Origin: Bacteroidaceae bacterium
GTDB lineage: Bacteria; Bacteroidota; Bacteroidia; Bacteroidales; Bacteroidaceae
NCBI GenBank assembly: GCA_024398665.1
Contig: JAKSIS010000007.1
Coordinates: 1 to 64,000, forward strand
Length of the DNA: 64,000 nucleotides
Direction: 5' to 3'
Position numbers and translations under genes: made by a program. Under the pieces are notes generated by a model that worked only from the letters and a program-made list of their open reading frames with translations, did not search any database and had not been told where the DNA came from. Shown piece after piece: positions 18,268 to 26,970 of this stretch; position 1 is the stretch's first letter, and each line of letters opens with the position of its first letter.

Positions 18268-19506
18268 ATGCGCACACACGTGAAAAGACACTTTCCCTTG
18301 CTGGCGGCCTTTCTGATTGCCGCCCTGCCCTGCCGCGCCCAGTGGTCAGGCAGCGCATCGGACCGGATAAGAACCCTTCAGACATACTGCGGCGATGACT
18401 GGCAGAACGGCCCCTTCATCACTTTGGGCAGCGATGACGCCATACGCTTCTCATTCGATGAGATGTCACATGACTACCACCGTTTCACATACAGGATAAC
18501 GCACTGTGACGCATACTGGAACGAATCGGACCTGACTGAATCGCAGTATCTTGACGGATTCAACGACCTGCCCGTTGATGAATGGGAGAATTCCATGAAC
18601 ACCACTTTCAACTACACCCACTACACCCTTACCATACCCAATGACGATGTAAGCCTGAAGTTTTCAGGCAACTATCGGCTGTCCGTAATGGAGGATGACA
18701 GTGAAGTGGCATTCTTCAGGTTCTGCGTAGTGGAGCCAATTGTATCAATCAGCGCCGGTGTGACTGACAACACGGACATTGACACGCGCGGACATCACCA
18801 GCAGGTGGAACTGCAGCTGGGCTACAGCGGGCTTGGCGTACGTGACCCGGGCAGGGAGATAATCACCGTCATCATGCAGAACCGGCGTACCGACAACTCC
18901 GTGACCGGGCCAGTGCCGTCACACCAGACCCTTTCCGTGCAGGATTTCAGCCACTGCCGGCAGCTTGTCTTCCCCGCCGGCAACGAATTCCGCCGCTTTG
19001 AACTGACTGACATGTATGAGAACTTCCAGAACGTGGACCGTGTCACTTTCCATGACCCGTACTACCACGCCACACTCATACCCGAAAACCGGCACCACGC
19101 CTACAATTATGACAATGACCATAACGGCAGGTACGTAGTCCGCAGCAGCCGCTTTGACGACAGCAACACACAGGCCGACTACGTATTCGTGCACTTCTTC
19201 CTTAACAGCACGCAGCTTCAGGGCGGGCGTCTGTTCATTTACGGAGATTTCAGCGGCGGCAGCCTGTCCCCTGAATGGGAAATGGAATACAACAGCCGCG
19301 AAGGCCGCTATGAGACCGTCCTGCTGCTCAAGCAGGGTTCATATGACTACCAGTACCTGTGGGTTCCTGACGGTGAAACTGCCGGCCAGACACGTCCCAC
19401 TGAGGGCGACTGGTATGAAACCGGCAACGAATACCTCACGCTGGTCTATTTCCGCCAGCGCGGATTACGTTACGACCGGCTGGTAGGGATATCCACTTGC
19501 AGATAA
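18268..19506 (+). CDS. DUF5103 (type IX secretion plug-type) protein
   Basis: The 412-residue protein has an N-terminal signal peptide (HFPLLAAFLIAALPCRAQ) and matches DUF5103, a Bacteroidota family now described as the type IX secretion system plug protein. Visible family features are RIRTLQTYCGDDWQNGPFI near the N-terminus, ITHCDAYWNESDLTESQYLDGF and the C-terminal FIYGDFSGG and GSYDYQYLWVPDG blocks. In the characterised system the plug sits in the SprA channel lumen on the periplasmic or outer-membrane side. No other type IX genes lie in the window. A -7 element ends 10 nt upstream of the ATG. Confidence 0.85.
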   Translation: MRTHVKRHFPLLAAFLIAALPCRAQWSGSASDRIRTLQTYCGDDWQNGPFITLGSDDAIRFSFDEMSHDYHRFTYRITHCDAYWNESDLTESQYLDGFNDLPVDEWENSMNTTFNYTHYTLTIPNDDVSLKFSGNYRLSVMEDDSEVAFFRFCVVEPIVSISAGVTDNTDIDTRGHHQQVELQLGYSGLGVRDPGREIITVIMQNRRTDNSVTGPVPSHQTLSVQDFSHCRQLVFPAGNEFRRFELTDMYENFQNVDRVTFHDPYYHATLIPENRHHAYNYDNDHNGRYVVRSSRFDDSNTQADYVFVHFFLNSTQLQGGRLFIYGDFSGGSLSPEWEMEYNSREGRYETVLLLKQGSYDYQYLWVPDGETAGQTRPTEGDWYETGNEYLTLVYFRQRGLRYDRLVGISTCR

Positions 19507-19515
19507 CGGAATATA

Positions 19516-19538
19516 TGGAGGCGTGACTGCGGCCTCCA
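19516..19538. terminator. Hairpin between converging DUF5103 and rarA genes
   Basis: TGGAGGC (19516-19522) pairs with GCCTCCA (19532-19538). There is no T-run on either side, so it is a weak terminator candidate shared by both strands. Confidence 0.4.
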
Positions 19539-19544
19539 GCTGAA

Positions 19545-20807
19545 TCAGCGTTTCCAGAGCGCGTCCATGCGCTCCATTATCTTTGACTCCTGTGCATTGT
19601 CCTGGGCGGTCCAGAAACGGGTTCCGGCCAGTTCGTCGGGCAGATACTGCTGGTCCACGAAATGCCCCGGAAAATCATGGGCGTACTTGTACTCAGTGCC
19701 GTAGCCCAGTTCCTTCATAAGTGACGTCGGGGCGTTGCGCAGGTGCAGCGGCACCGGCAGATTGCCCGTTTCACCCACCTTCTGGAGCGCCGCGCCTATT
19801 CCAAGATATGCGGAATTGCTCTTGGGGCTGGTGGCCAGATAGACCGTGGCTTCAGCCAGCGGAATGCGGCCCTCGGGCCAGCCTATCTTCTGGACGGCGT
19901 CAAATGCGGCGTTGGCAAGCAGCAGGGCGTTGGGATTTGCCAGCCCTATGTCTTCGGACGCCGAAATGATGAGACGGCGTGCAATGAAGGCCGGGTCCTC
20001 ACCGGCCTGCACCATGCGTGCCAGCCAGTACAGTGCTGCATCGGGGTCGCTGCCGCGTATGGACTTTATGAAGGCCGATATGATGTCATAGTGCATTTCG
20101 CCGTCCTTGTCATATGCCAGCGGATTCTGCTGCAGACGCTCATTGACCGTTTCATCGGTAATTATGACTTCATCGGAATTTTCAGCCTCGACCACCAGTT
20201 CCAGAATGTTCAGCAGCTTGCGTGCGTCACCGCCAGAAAAGCGCAGCAGCGCGGTTGTCTCCTTCAGTTCTATGCGGCGTTCCCGCAGTATGACATCAGT
20301 CCTGATTGCGCGGTCCAGAAGTTTGAGCAGGTCATCCCTGCCAAGTGAATTCAGGACATACACCTGCATGCGTGAAAGCAGCGGGCGTATGACCTCAAAT
20401 GACGGGTTTTCAGTTGTGGCGCCAATCAGGACCACATCACCCCGCTCCACCGCCCCGAGCAGCGAATCCTGCTGGGCCTTGTTGAAACGGTGTATCTCAT
20501 CAATGAAAAGTATGGGACTGCCGCCCGCGTTGAACAGCGGGTTGGCGCGGGCACGGTCTATCACCTCACGCACGTCCTTCACGCCCGCCGTCACGGCGCT
20601 CAGGGTGCTGAACGGACGTTCCAGCTTTGTGGCAACAATCTGGGCCAGCGTGGTCTTGCCGGTTCCGGGAGGGCCCCACAGTATGAATGACGATATGCGG
20701 CCGGACTCAATCATATTACGCAGGACTGCACCCTGTCCCACAAGATGCTCCTGTCCTACATAGTCGTCAAGCGACCTGGGTCTCATTCTCTCAGCCAGCG
20801 GTTGCAT
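19545..20807 (-). CDS. rarA: Replication-associated recombination ATPase RarA (MgsA)
   Basis: RarA is an AAA+ clamp-loader-like ATPase that acts at stalled replication forks. In the 420 residues the Walker A is GPPGTGKT (45-52), Walker B is LFIDEIHRF and sensor 1 is GATTENPSFE. The C-terminal tetramerisation part contains SIRGSDPDAALYWLARM and the conserved YKYAHDFPGHFVDQQYLPD. The start is 4 nt after the glycosyltransferase stop, so the two are co-transcribed. Confidence 0.96.
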   Translation of the reverse strand: MQPLAERMRPRSLDDYVGQEHLVGQGAVLRNMIESGRISSFILWGPPGTGKTTLAQIVATKLERPFSTLSAVTAGVKDVREVIDRARANPLFNAGGSPILFIDEIHRFNKAQQDSLLGAVERGDVVLIGATTENPSFEVIRPLLSRMQVYVLNSLGRDDLLKLLDRAIRTDVILRERRIELKETTALLRFSGGDARKLLNILELVVEAENSDEVIITDETVNERLQQNPLAYDKDGEMHYDIISAFIKSIRGSDPDAALYWLARMVQAGEDPAFIARRLIISASEDIGLANPNALLLANAAFDAVQKIGWPEGRIPLAEATVYLATSPKSNSAYLGIGAALQKVGETGNLPVPLHLRNAPTSLMKELGYGTEYKYAHDFPGHFVDQQYLPDELAGTRFWTAQDNAQESKIMERMDALWKR

Positions 20808-20811
20808 ATCC

Positions 20812-21693
20812 TTATTTTCTGATTGAGCAAAGATAACACAGTTTGTACAAAGAGAAGACCTTCAGACTGGGTTTGTTTCCAAGCAGATTCCTTTTCATGG
20901 GTTCATGGAACAGCCGCCACACCAGCCGCGGCACCCACAGCATGCCGCATTTCTCCAGTCTGGAAAAGTGCTTGAGCAGTTCGGAACCGCTACCTATGGT
21001 GTCCATGTGGTCCGAAGCGTTCCTCACGGCCTGCCCGGTCTTCTTCAGATACACCTCATTGCTTTCCAGCCCCAGATGTTCCATAGGATTGTCAATATGG
21101 AGCACGGTGGCCTGTCTGCGTTCCAGTTCCAGTCCGAAGAGCACGTCCTCATAGCCGTATTCACGGAAACTCTCATCGAACTTGATTTCCAGGAACAGTT
21201 CTCTGGAGATCATGAACGAGAAAGGTGTGAAACGGGCATACGGATTGAGGCTGCGGAATGCCGCGCTGCGCTTTTCATCGGCCTTACGTTCATATCTGTA
21301 ACGCAGTTCCACGCCGGGGGCTGGCATTGTATCGGGGTGTATGACACCGCCGCAAACCACCTGCGCAAGGTCAGCAGCCGCCATGTAGTCAGCAAGGAAA
21401 CTTTCGCTGCACACCCTTCCGTCACAGTCCAGGAACAGCAGCTCATCATACTGCGACTCCATTGCCAGCATGTTCCTTATGGCAGCCCTGCCCACGTTTT
21501 CTTCAAGTCCTATGTAACGGCAGTGCTCCAGCCCCGCGGCAGTCTCCACGTTCCGGAAACGGGCGGTCGAACAGTCGTCAGCCACCAGTATCTCAAACGG
21601 CACGCCAAGCCTGCAGCCCTGCCTGTGCAGGTCCGTCAGCAGCAGCGAGCAGTCCCAGTTGAAGACCGGTATGAGGATGGAAATTGATTTCAT
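20812..21693 (-). CDS. Family 2 glycosyltransferase
   Basis: The 293-residue protein has a GT-A fold typical of GT2 enzymes: SILIPVFNWD at the N-terminus, the nucleotide-binding VADDCSTAR, the metal-binding LFLDCDGRV and an acceptor region FREYGYEDVLFGLELERRQ with the catalytic ED pair. There is no membrane segment. The donor and acceptor cannot be told from sequence; envelope polysaccharide or glycoprotein synthesis is likely. ATG 21693 is 5 nt after a TATTTTTG element, so the mRNA is probably leaderless. rarA follows directly. Confidence 0.88.
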   Translation of the reverse strand: MKSISILIPVFNWDCSLLLTDLHRQGCRLGVPFEILVADDCSTARFRNVETAAGLEHCRYIGLEENVGRAAIRNMLAMESQYDELLFLDCDGRVCSESFLADYMAAADLAQVVCGGVIHPDTMPAPGVELRYRYERKADEKRSAAFRSLNPYARFTPFSFMISRELFLEIKFDESFREYGYEDVLFGLELERRQATVLHIDNPMEHLGLESNEVYLKKTGQAVRNASDHMDTIGSGSELLKHFSRLEKCGMLWVPRLVWRLFHEPMKRNLLGNKPSLKVFSLYKLCYLCSIRK

Positions 21694-21698
21694 TTCTG

Positions 21699-21716
21699 CA
21701 AAAATAGTTATCTTTG
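21699..21716. promoter_or_regulatory. Back-to-back divergent -7 elements (GT2 / SPFH)
   Basis: Minus-strand TATTTTTG lies at 21699-21706 and plus-strand TATCTTTG at 21709-21716, 2 bp apart, the same arrangement as at 853-870. The minus element is 5 nt from the glycosyltransferase ATG; the plus one leaves a leader of about 50 nt before the SPFH gene. Confidence 0.65.
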
Positions 21717-21773
21717 CTGTAATTGCGCCGGAATTCATGCATCAAACAGACCAACACTTTATTCAATTATTAT

Positions 21774-22613
21774 ATGAAAGGTATCTACAAAACTTTGATT
21801 ACAATCGTCGCCGCCATTATTTTTGGCAGCCTGTTCCTTGTCCGTTGCACCATGGTGGACAATTCTGAAGTCGGCATCAAGTTCAAGAAGTTCTCTGTAA
21901 GTGAGCAGGGCGAGCTGGTGGCCACCCCCGTTACAGGTTTCACCTTCTACAACCCCATAGTAACAAGCGTATTCACCTACCCTGTTTATATTCAGCGTAT
22001 TGATTACCAGCCGTTCACGGTAACCACAAAGGACGCCGCCGTATTCACCATGGACCCGGTACTGGCATATCAGTTGAACCGTGACAAGGCCACATATGTG
22101 TTCAACAAGTACCGCAAACCGCTTGACGACATTGAACAGGGCTACATGCGCACATGTATCTATGACGCATACCGCATCACGGCCAACACGTATTCATCGG
22201 ACGAACTCATGGCCAACCGTGGCATGTTTGAGTCCGAAGTCCGCGCCATGCTTGACAAGTCACTTGGCGATGAAGGTTTCATTGTATCGGAATTCACGTC
22301 GCAGATCACCCCGCCCGCTTCACTGTCAGCCGCCATCGAGGCCAAGAACCAGGCCATCCAGAACGCACTAAAAGCCAGCAACCAGGTAGCTGAGGCCGAG
22401 GCCAACGCGCAGATTGCAATTGCCAAGGCCAAGGGTGACGCTGAAGCCATGAAGATCAAGGCCGATGCGGAAGCATACTACAACAAGACCATTTCCGCCT
22501 CACTGAGCGAATTCATTGTCCGTGAAGACTTCATTGAAAAATGGAACGGTGTCCTGCCTACAGTCCAGGGCAGCGAAGGCCTGATATTCGACATGTCCAA
22601 GTTTGCCAAATAG
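21774..22613 (+). CDS. SPFH/prohibitin-family membrane protein
   Basis: The 279-residue protein has one N-terminal membrane helix (TLITIVAAIIFGSLFLV) and an SPFH domain (about 35-215) resembling prohibitin-like proteins. A charged coiled-coil stretch with alternating Ala/Lys/Glu (ASNQVAEAEANAQIAIAKAKGDAEAMKIKADAEA, described here only as about residues 200-240) leads to a conserved tail VQGSEGLIFDM. Relatives form membrane microdomain scaffolds and often control membrane proteases. ATG 21774 was used because the frame's earlier ATG at 21738 would put 12 polar residues before the helix. It stands alone. Confidence 0.85.
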   Translation: MKGIYKTLITIVAAIIFGSLFLVRCTMVDNSEVGIKFKKFSVSEQGELVATPVTGFTFYNPIVTSVFTYPVYIQRIDYQPFTVTTKDAAVFTMDPVLAYQLNRDKATYVFNKYRKPLDDIEQGYMRTCIYDAYRITANTYSSDELMANRGMFESEVRAMLDKSLGDEGFIVSEFTSQITPPASLSAAIEAKNQAIQNALKASNQVAEAEANAQIAIAKAKGDAEAMKIKADAEAYYNKTISASLSEFIVREDFIEKWNGVLPTVQGSEGLIFDMSKFAK

Positions 22614-22684
22614 GATTGGCTCACCCGGAAAAGTATAGGGTTCCCCGCGGGCGTGTTGCCATACTTGCAGCAGGAAAGCTTCTG

Positions 22685-22726
22685 AGGCCTATTCCTTGCA
22701 GGTTTAGGCCTATTCCTTGCAGGTTT
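22685..22726. repeat. 21-bp perfect tandem duplication
   Basis: Two identical head-to-tail copies of a 21-bp unit (22685-22705 and 22706-22726) containing GGCCTATTCCTTGCAGG. They look like a recent slippage or duplication event in non-coding DNA. Confidence 0.85.
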
Positions 22727-22907
22727 GGCAATGAAACCGGGCAGATTGTGCAAACGACTGATTTTCCAGTGCTGTCCTGCGACAAATATGCGTTTTTCCA
22801 ACGGATTTCTAAGGTTCAGGTACAACCTGTGCCAATGCTGACAATAATGATTCCATTATAGTCTGTCAGAGAGAAACCTATAAATTGATTGCCGGATGCG
22901 TATTACT

Positions 22908-22960
22908 TGCCAATAATGCATCTGTAAGCCTGATAACGGCATATCCTTGCATTATTGGCA
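22908..22960. repeat. 13-bp perfect inverted repeat, 27 bp spacer
   Basis: TGCCAATAATGCA at 22908-22920 is the exact reverse complement of 22948-22960. It could form a stem-loop in RNA from either strand or be a two-site operator. Confidence 0.8.
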
Positions 22961-22989
22961 GACAATTTGCCGTTTTCAGCTGATTTGAC

Positions 22990-23042
22990 TGCCAATACTG
23001 CACATAATCGGATCTACAGGCAATATGGCTGCAATATTGGCA
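22990..23042. repeat. Related inverted repeat, one mismatch
   Basis: TGCCAATACTGCA (22990-23002) and TGCAATATTGGCA (23030-23042) are inverted with one mismatch and the same 27 bp spacing as the pair at 22908-22960. The shared arm and spacing suggest duplication of one element. Confidence 0.75.
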
Positions 23043-23093
23043 ACAGTCGACTGCGCCATAGGGTCCCCTATTACCGCGACGGGGACGCACATT

Positions 23094-23128
23094 TGGTCCA
23101 CTTCACGCATGAATCGTGAGGTGGACCA
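23094..23128 (-). terminator. Hairpin just past the esterase stop
   Basis: TGGTCCAC (23094-23101) pairs with GTGGACCA (23121-23128), extended inside by TCACG/CGTGA after one mismatch. It starts 6 bp beyond the esterase stop. There is no T-run, so it may act as an mRNA 3'-end stabiliser or a weak terminator. Confidence 0.5.
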
Positions 23129-23133
23129 TTTTC

Positions 23134-24261
23134 TTACTTGAACAGCAGCTGTGCGAAAGTGTTCAGATACAGGCGCCAGTTGGCCCACACATGTCCGCCA
23201 TCGGACTTGAAGAACGTGTGCTCAAGACCGCAGTCCGTCATGGTCCGGTCCAGTGTCACAGAACCGTTCCACAGGAAGTCATCAGTTCCGCAGGCAAGGA
23301 AGTAAAGCTTCACGCCGGCCTTCTTCAGAGCCTTGATCTGGTCTGCGGTGGAACTTCCTGCCGCTGACAGCGGACATATCCAGTCAAACATTTCAGGATA
23401 GAGGTTGCTGGCGGTAATTGTATGTCCGCCACCCATTGAAAGGCCGGCAATTGCACGGGATTCGGGCTTTGCAATGACACGGTATTCCTTCTCGATGAAG
23501 GGAACAATCTCCGTGCAGAGACTCTTCACATAAGCGTCAGTCATAGATGGGTCACCGCGCTGTATCTGCTTTTCAGGCAGTCCCAGTGTGGCGGCAGCCT
23601 GCTGACCGGGATTGCCGTTGGGCATGACCACAATCATGGGCTGGGCCAGCCCCTTCTCTATCAGGTTGTCCAGAATCTGTGCCGTACGGCCCATTGACGT
23701 CCAGGCCTCCTCATCTCCGCCGGCACCGTGCAGCAGATAAAGGACGGGGTACTTCTTTCTGGTGTTCTTCTCGTATCCGTACGGAGTGTATACGGTAAGG
23801 CGGCGGTTGATTCCCAGTATTTCACTGTCATACCACTTGTAGCTTACCGTTCCGCGCTGGCCTGCCTCGAAATAGTTCTCAGTACGTTCACCGGGAACCA
23901 TGAGCATGTTCAGGTAACGCGTTCCGTCACGCTGTACCATATAGTTCTGCGGGTCATTCACCGAAACGCCGTCAACTACGAAATTGTAGGTGTAGATTTC
24001 AGGCGACGGAGTGTCAAGCGTAACCTCCCACACACCGTTCTGCCCTTTCTGCATGGCCACGGCCTGCCCCAGCCAGTTGCCCTGAAGCTGGACTACGGTA
24101 GCGTAATTGGCATTGAGGCGGAAAGTCACCTTTTCACCGTTTATCTCCGGTGAGCGGACCTGCTGTCCGCGGCCTCCGAAATTGAAGTTGCTCAATTCCT
24201 GCGCTGTCACAGAAACGCACATTGCCGCCATCAGAATGACGGCTGAAATGATTCTTTTCAT
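23134..24261 (-). CDS. Secreted CE1-type esterase (feruloyl/acetyl esterase-like)
   Basis: The 375-residue protein has a signal peptide (ISAVILMAAMCVSVTAQ) and two domains. The first, about 35-115, is an early-set/CBM48-like fold seen in enterochelin-esterase and feruloyl-esterase proteins. The second, about 140-375, is an alpha/beta hydrolase with YPVLYLLHGAGG for the oxyanion region, nucleophile Ser275 in GLSMGGG, acid Asp327 or Asp328 in GTDDFL and His357 in GGHVW. Such enzymes remove ferulate or acetate from arabinoxylan in gut Bacteroidota. The xylose genes 17 kb away are consistent with this, but the substrate is not proven. A TAAATTTG element is 29 nt upstream of the ATG. Confidence 0.85.
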   Translation of the reverse strand: MKRIISAVILMAAMCVSVTAQELSNFNFGGRGQQVRSPEINGEKVTFRLNANYATVVQLQGNWLGQAVAMQKGQNGVWEVTLDTPSPEIYTYNFVVDGVSVNDPQNYMVQRDGTRYLNMLMVPGERTENYFEAGQRGTVSYKWYDSEILGINRRLTVYTPYGYEKNTRKKYPVLYLLHGAGGDEEAWTSMGRTAQILDNLIEKGLAQPMIVVMPNGNPGQQAAATLGLPEKQIQRGDPSMTDAYVKSLCTEIVPFIEKEYRVIAKPESRAIAGLSMGGGHTITASNLYPEMFDWICPLSAAGSSTADQIKALKKAGVKLYFLACGTDDFLWNGSVTLDRTMTDCGLEHTFFKSDGGHVWANWRLYLNTFAQLLFK

Positions 24262-24290
24262 ATTTGGTAAGGTTAATGATAGTTCTCCTG

Positions 24291-24298
24291 CAAATTTA
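24291..24298 (-). promoter_or_regulatory. -7 promoter element for the esterase
   Basis: TAAATTTG on the minus strand, 29 nt before the esterase ATG; consensus match. Confidence 0.55.
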
Positions 24299-24357
24299 TG
24301 AATCTGTTTTGGAAATGCCGCAACTCATCGGAGAAAAGAGCGCATTCGCCATTCGTA

Positions 24358-24370
24358 TGTCAATTTGACA
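24358..24370. promoter_or_regulatory. TGTCAA-T-TTGACA palindrome upstream of clpB
   Basis: A 6-bp inverted repeat around one base, 89 bp before clpB, followed by a further half-site TGTCAAA near 24390 and by a second palindrome TTCAAATTTGAA at 24419-24430. No TAnnTTTG element is present in this interval. These could be operator sites for a stress regulator; assignment is speculative. Confidence 0.35.
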
Positions 24371-24459
24371 CAATTACTACATGTTATTATGTCAAAATGT
24401 CCTAAACAATAGAAAGGATTCAAATTTGAACGGTATATGCCGATAAAAGACACACAAAT

Positions 24460-26583
24460 ATGGAAAACCGAAACAACACGAACCAGAACCTTGAACAGTT
24501 CGCAGTGAACCTGAACGAGCGGGCCCGCCAGGGGCGTCTGGACCCGGTGATAGGACGCGATGACGAAATACGCCGCGTGCTGCAGATACTGTCACGCCGT
24601 ACCAAGAACAACCCCATACTGATTGGAGAACCGGGAACCGGCAAGACCGCAATAATTGAAGGTCTGGCACAGCGCATCATGCGCGGTGACGTGCCTGAGA
24701 ACCTGAAATCAAAGACCGTCTACTCCCTTGACATGGGCGCGCTGGTTGCCGGAGCAAAATACAAGGGCGAATTTGAAGAACGCCTGAAAGGAGTGATAAA
24801 CGAAATCATCGGATCTGACGGAAACTTCATCCTTTTCATCGACGAAATACACACCCTGGTGGGTGCCGGAGCAGGTGAAGGCGCCATGGATGCCGCCAAT
24901 ATTCTGAAACCCGCCCTTGCCCGCGGTGATCTGCGTGCCATAGGCGCCACCACACTGAACGAATACCAGAAGTATTTTGAAAAGGACAAGGCGCTGGAAC
25001 GCCGTTTCCAGACCGTCATGGTTGACGAACCCGATGCCGAAAGCGCCATATCCATTCTGCGCGGCCTGAAGGAACGCTATGAGAACCACCACAAGGTGCG
25101 TATCATGGATGAAGCCGTCATTGCCGCCGTGGAACTGTCTGACCGCTATATCACGGAGCGTTTCCTGCCCGACAAGGCCATCGACCTTATGGACGAGGCT
25201 GCCGCCAAACTGCGCATGGAACGCGACTCAGTGCCCGAGGAACTGGACGAACTGACACGCCGGCTCAAGCAGCTGGAGATTGAACGCGCCGCAATAAAGC
25301 GTGAAAAGGATGAATTGAAACTCAGCCGGCTGAACACTGAAATTGAGGCGCTGCAGGCCCAGGAAAAGGATATCCGCGCCCGCTGGGAGGAACAGAAGGC
25401 GCTCATTTCACGCATCCAGCAGAACAGGCAGCTCATGGAACAGCTCAAGACCGAGGCCGATTCCGCCGAACGCAGCGGCAACTACGGCCGCGTGGCCGAA
25501 ATACGCTACGGACGGCTGGTGGAAATTGAAAAGGAGATATCGGACTTGCAGAAACAGCTCCACGACAGGCAGGGAGACAACGCCCTGGTCAAGGAGGAAG
25601 TCACGGCCGATGACATTGCTGAAGTGGTGTCACGCTGGACCGGAATCCCGGTAAGCCGCATGATGGAGAGCGAAAGGGAGAAACTGCTGCACCTTGAAGA
25701 CGAACTGCACAGGCGCGTCAAGGGGCAGGACGCCGCAATTGCAGCCGTGTCCGATGCCATACGCCGCAGCCGCGCCGGCCTGCAGGACCCTGGCCGCCCC
25801 ATTGGAAGTTTCATTTTCCTGGGCACGACCGGCGTTGGCAAGACCGAACTGGCCAAGGCCCTGGCCGAATACCTTTTCAACGATGAAAAGCTCATGACCC
25901 GCATAGACATGAGCGAATATCAGGAAAAGTTCTCGGTCACCAGACTCATCGGAGCGCCTCCCGGATACGTGGGCTACGATGAAGGCGGCCAGCTGACCGA
26001 GGCCGTAAGGCGCAAGCCCTACTCCGTGGTGCTGTTCGATGAAATGGAGAAAGCCCACCCTGACGTGTTCAACGTGTTGCTGCAGGTGCTTGACGACGGC
26101 CGCCTGACCGACAACAAGGGCCGCACCGTCAACTTCAGGAACACCATCATCATAATGACCAGCAACCTGCGCAGCGACTACATACGTGAGCGCAGTCTGG
26201 AGCTCAAGTCCGATGCCACCGCCGCCCAGCGCGAACGCTGGCAGGCGGAGACATCACAGCACCTCATGGAGATGCTCAAGCAGCAGATACGCCCCGAATT
26301 TCTGAACCGCATTGACGAAACGATACTGTTCATGCCGCTCACCGAAGGGCAGATACGTGAAATAGTGAAGCTTCAGGTGGACCACGTGTGCAGCATGCTG
26401 AAGAAGAAGGGAATAACGCTGAACGTCACGGACAGCACCCTGGACACGATAGCCAAGGCCGGCTACGACCCCGAATTCGGAGCCCGTCCGGTAAAGCGCG
26501 CCATCCAGACCCTGCTGCTGAACCGCCTGTCACAGGACATCCTGGCCGGCCGCACAGACCCGGCCCACCCCGTCACCGTCTGA
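24460..26583 (+). CDS. clpB: ClpB-type disaggregase lacking the N-terminal domain
   Basis: ClpB is a hexameric AAA+ chaperone that, with DnaK, pulls proteins out of aggregates. This 707-residue copy has both ATPase modules: NBD1 Walker A GEPGTGKT (56-63) and Walker [12 protein letters not shown]2 Walker A GTTGVGKT (455-462). The ClpB-specific coiled-coil M-domain (about 255-370) lies between them. What is missing is the roughly 150-residue Clp_N domain: the protein starts at [24 protein letters not shown], the linker before NBD1. Only 198 bp separate it from the esterase gene, so no N-domain lies upstream. It resembles the short ClpB made from an internal start in E. coli, but here it is the whole gene. 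Confidence 0.92.
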   Translation: MENRNNTNQNLEQFAVNLNERARQGRLDPVIGRDDEIRRVLQILSRRTKNNPILIGEPGTGKTAIIEGLAQRIMRGDVPENLKSKTVYSLDMGALVAGAKYKGEFEERLKGVINEIIGSDGNFILFIDEIHTLVGAGAGEGAMDAANILKPALARGDLRAIGATTLNEYQKYFEKDKALERRFQTVMVDEPDAESAISILRGLKERYENHHKVRIMDEAVIAAVELSDRYITERFLPDKAIDLMDEAAAKLRMERDSVPEELDELTRRLKQLEIERAAIKREKDELKLSRLNTEIEALQAQEKDIRARWEEQKALISRIQQNRQLMEQLKTEADSAERSGNYGRVAEIRYGRLVEIEKEISDLQKQLHDRQGDNALVKEEVTADDIAEVVSRWTGIPVSRMMESEREKLLHLEDELHRRVKGQDAAIAAVSDAIRRSRAGLQDPGRPIGSFIFLGTTGVGKTELAKALAEYLFNDEKLMTRIDMSEYQEKFSVTRLIGAPPGYVGYDEGGQLTEAVRRKPYSVVLFDEMEKAHPDVFNVLLQVLDDGRLTDNKGRTVNFRNTIIIMTSNLRSDYIRERSLELKSDATAAQRERWQAETSQHLMEMLKQQIRPEFLNRIDETILFMPLTEGQIREIVKLQVDHVCSMLKKKGITLNVTDSTLDTIAKAGYDPEFGARPVKRAIQTLLLNRLSQDILAGRTDPAHPVTV

Positions 26584-26585
26584 CT

Positions 26586-26630
26586 GTTCAACAGGGACAG
26601 TCCCCGTTGAACAGGGACAGTCCCTGTTGA
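26586..26630. terminator. Tandem REP-like hairpins between clpB and the cupin gene
   Basis: Two copies of AACAGGGACAGTCCCyGTTGA lie in tandem, each self-complementary (AACAGGGA with TCCCTGTT around CAG in the second). They fill the gap between converging genes and can fold on either strand. No T-run is seen. Confidence 0.55.
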
Positions 26631-26954
26631 TCACTGCCTGGCTACGACAGCCAGGATCTTGAGGTCACAGCCGCCGTCGTTGATGAGCGTGTGGGTGTGG
26701 CCCTTGGGGCAGTAATGGCAGTCACCGGCCTGCAGGTCAATGCGCTGTCCGTCATACAGCACGTAGCCGCGGCCTTCAGTCACGAACATGACCTCACAGC
26801 CGTCATCGTGCGTATGGAGTCCGATTGACGCGCCGGGAACCAGCCGGCCCTGCATTATGCGGTTTGTCCCGTCAAAGAACATTCTTGCGTCATATTGCTT
26901 CTCACCGCCCTTGAATGCGGGAAAAGCCTTCTCAACATCGAATTCTACTTTCAT
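26631..26954 (-). CDS. Small cupin-domain protein
   Basis: This 107-residue protein is a single cupin barrel. Metal ligands are visible in the first cupin motif as GLHTHDDGCEVMFVTEG and in the second as AGDCHYCPKGHTHTLIN, both rich in His. Such proteins can bind a divalent metal and act as isomerases or dioxygenases, or simply sense small molecules; the substrate is unknown. ATG 26954 was chosen because TACCTTTG at 26971-26978 lies inside the longer frame. It is divergent from the CDF transporter, so the two may share control. Confidence 0.85.
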   Translation of the reverse strand: MKVEFDVEKAFPAFKGGEKQYDARMFFDGTNRIMQGRLVPGASIGLHTHDDGCEVMFVTEGRGYVLYDGQRIDLQAGDCHYCPKGHTHTLINDGGCDLKILAVVARQ

Positions 26955-26970
26955 ACTTGCATGTTTTTGG

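Larger units (their letters stand above)
22614..23133. other. Gene-free 520 bp stretch rich in direct and inverted repeats
   Basis: No credible gene is present. It holds a 21-bp tandem duplication (22685-22726), a 13-bp perfect inverted repeat built on TGCCAATAATGCA (22908-22920 and 22948-22960), a similar pair with one mismatch (22990-23002 and 23030-23042), a GTCCCC/GGGGAC pair (23063-23086) and a hairpin next to the esterase stop (23094-23128). The short frames crossing it encode low-quality sequence and are not accepted. Confidence 0.7.

Noticed and set aside
22478..22861. Two overlapping frames, one on each strand, across the tandem repeat (115 and 106 codons)
   Set aside because: The repeat produces a KPARNRP duplication in one frame; neither has a promoter, conserved motif or sensible start, and they overlap the end of the SPFH gene.
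22685..23042. Possible CRISPR array
   Set aside because: The tandem copies have no spacer and the other repeats are inverted pairs; there are no cas genes in the window.
22614..23133. Possible replication origin
   Set aside because: No cluster of DnaA boxes (TTATNCACA) and no dnaA or parAB genes are present.
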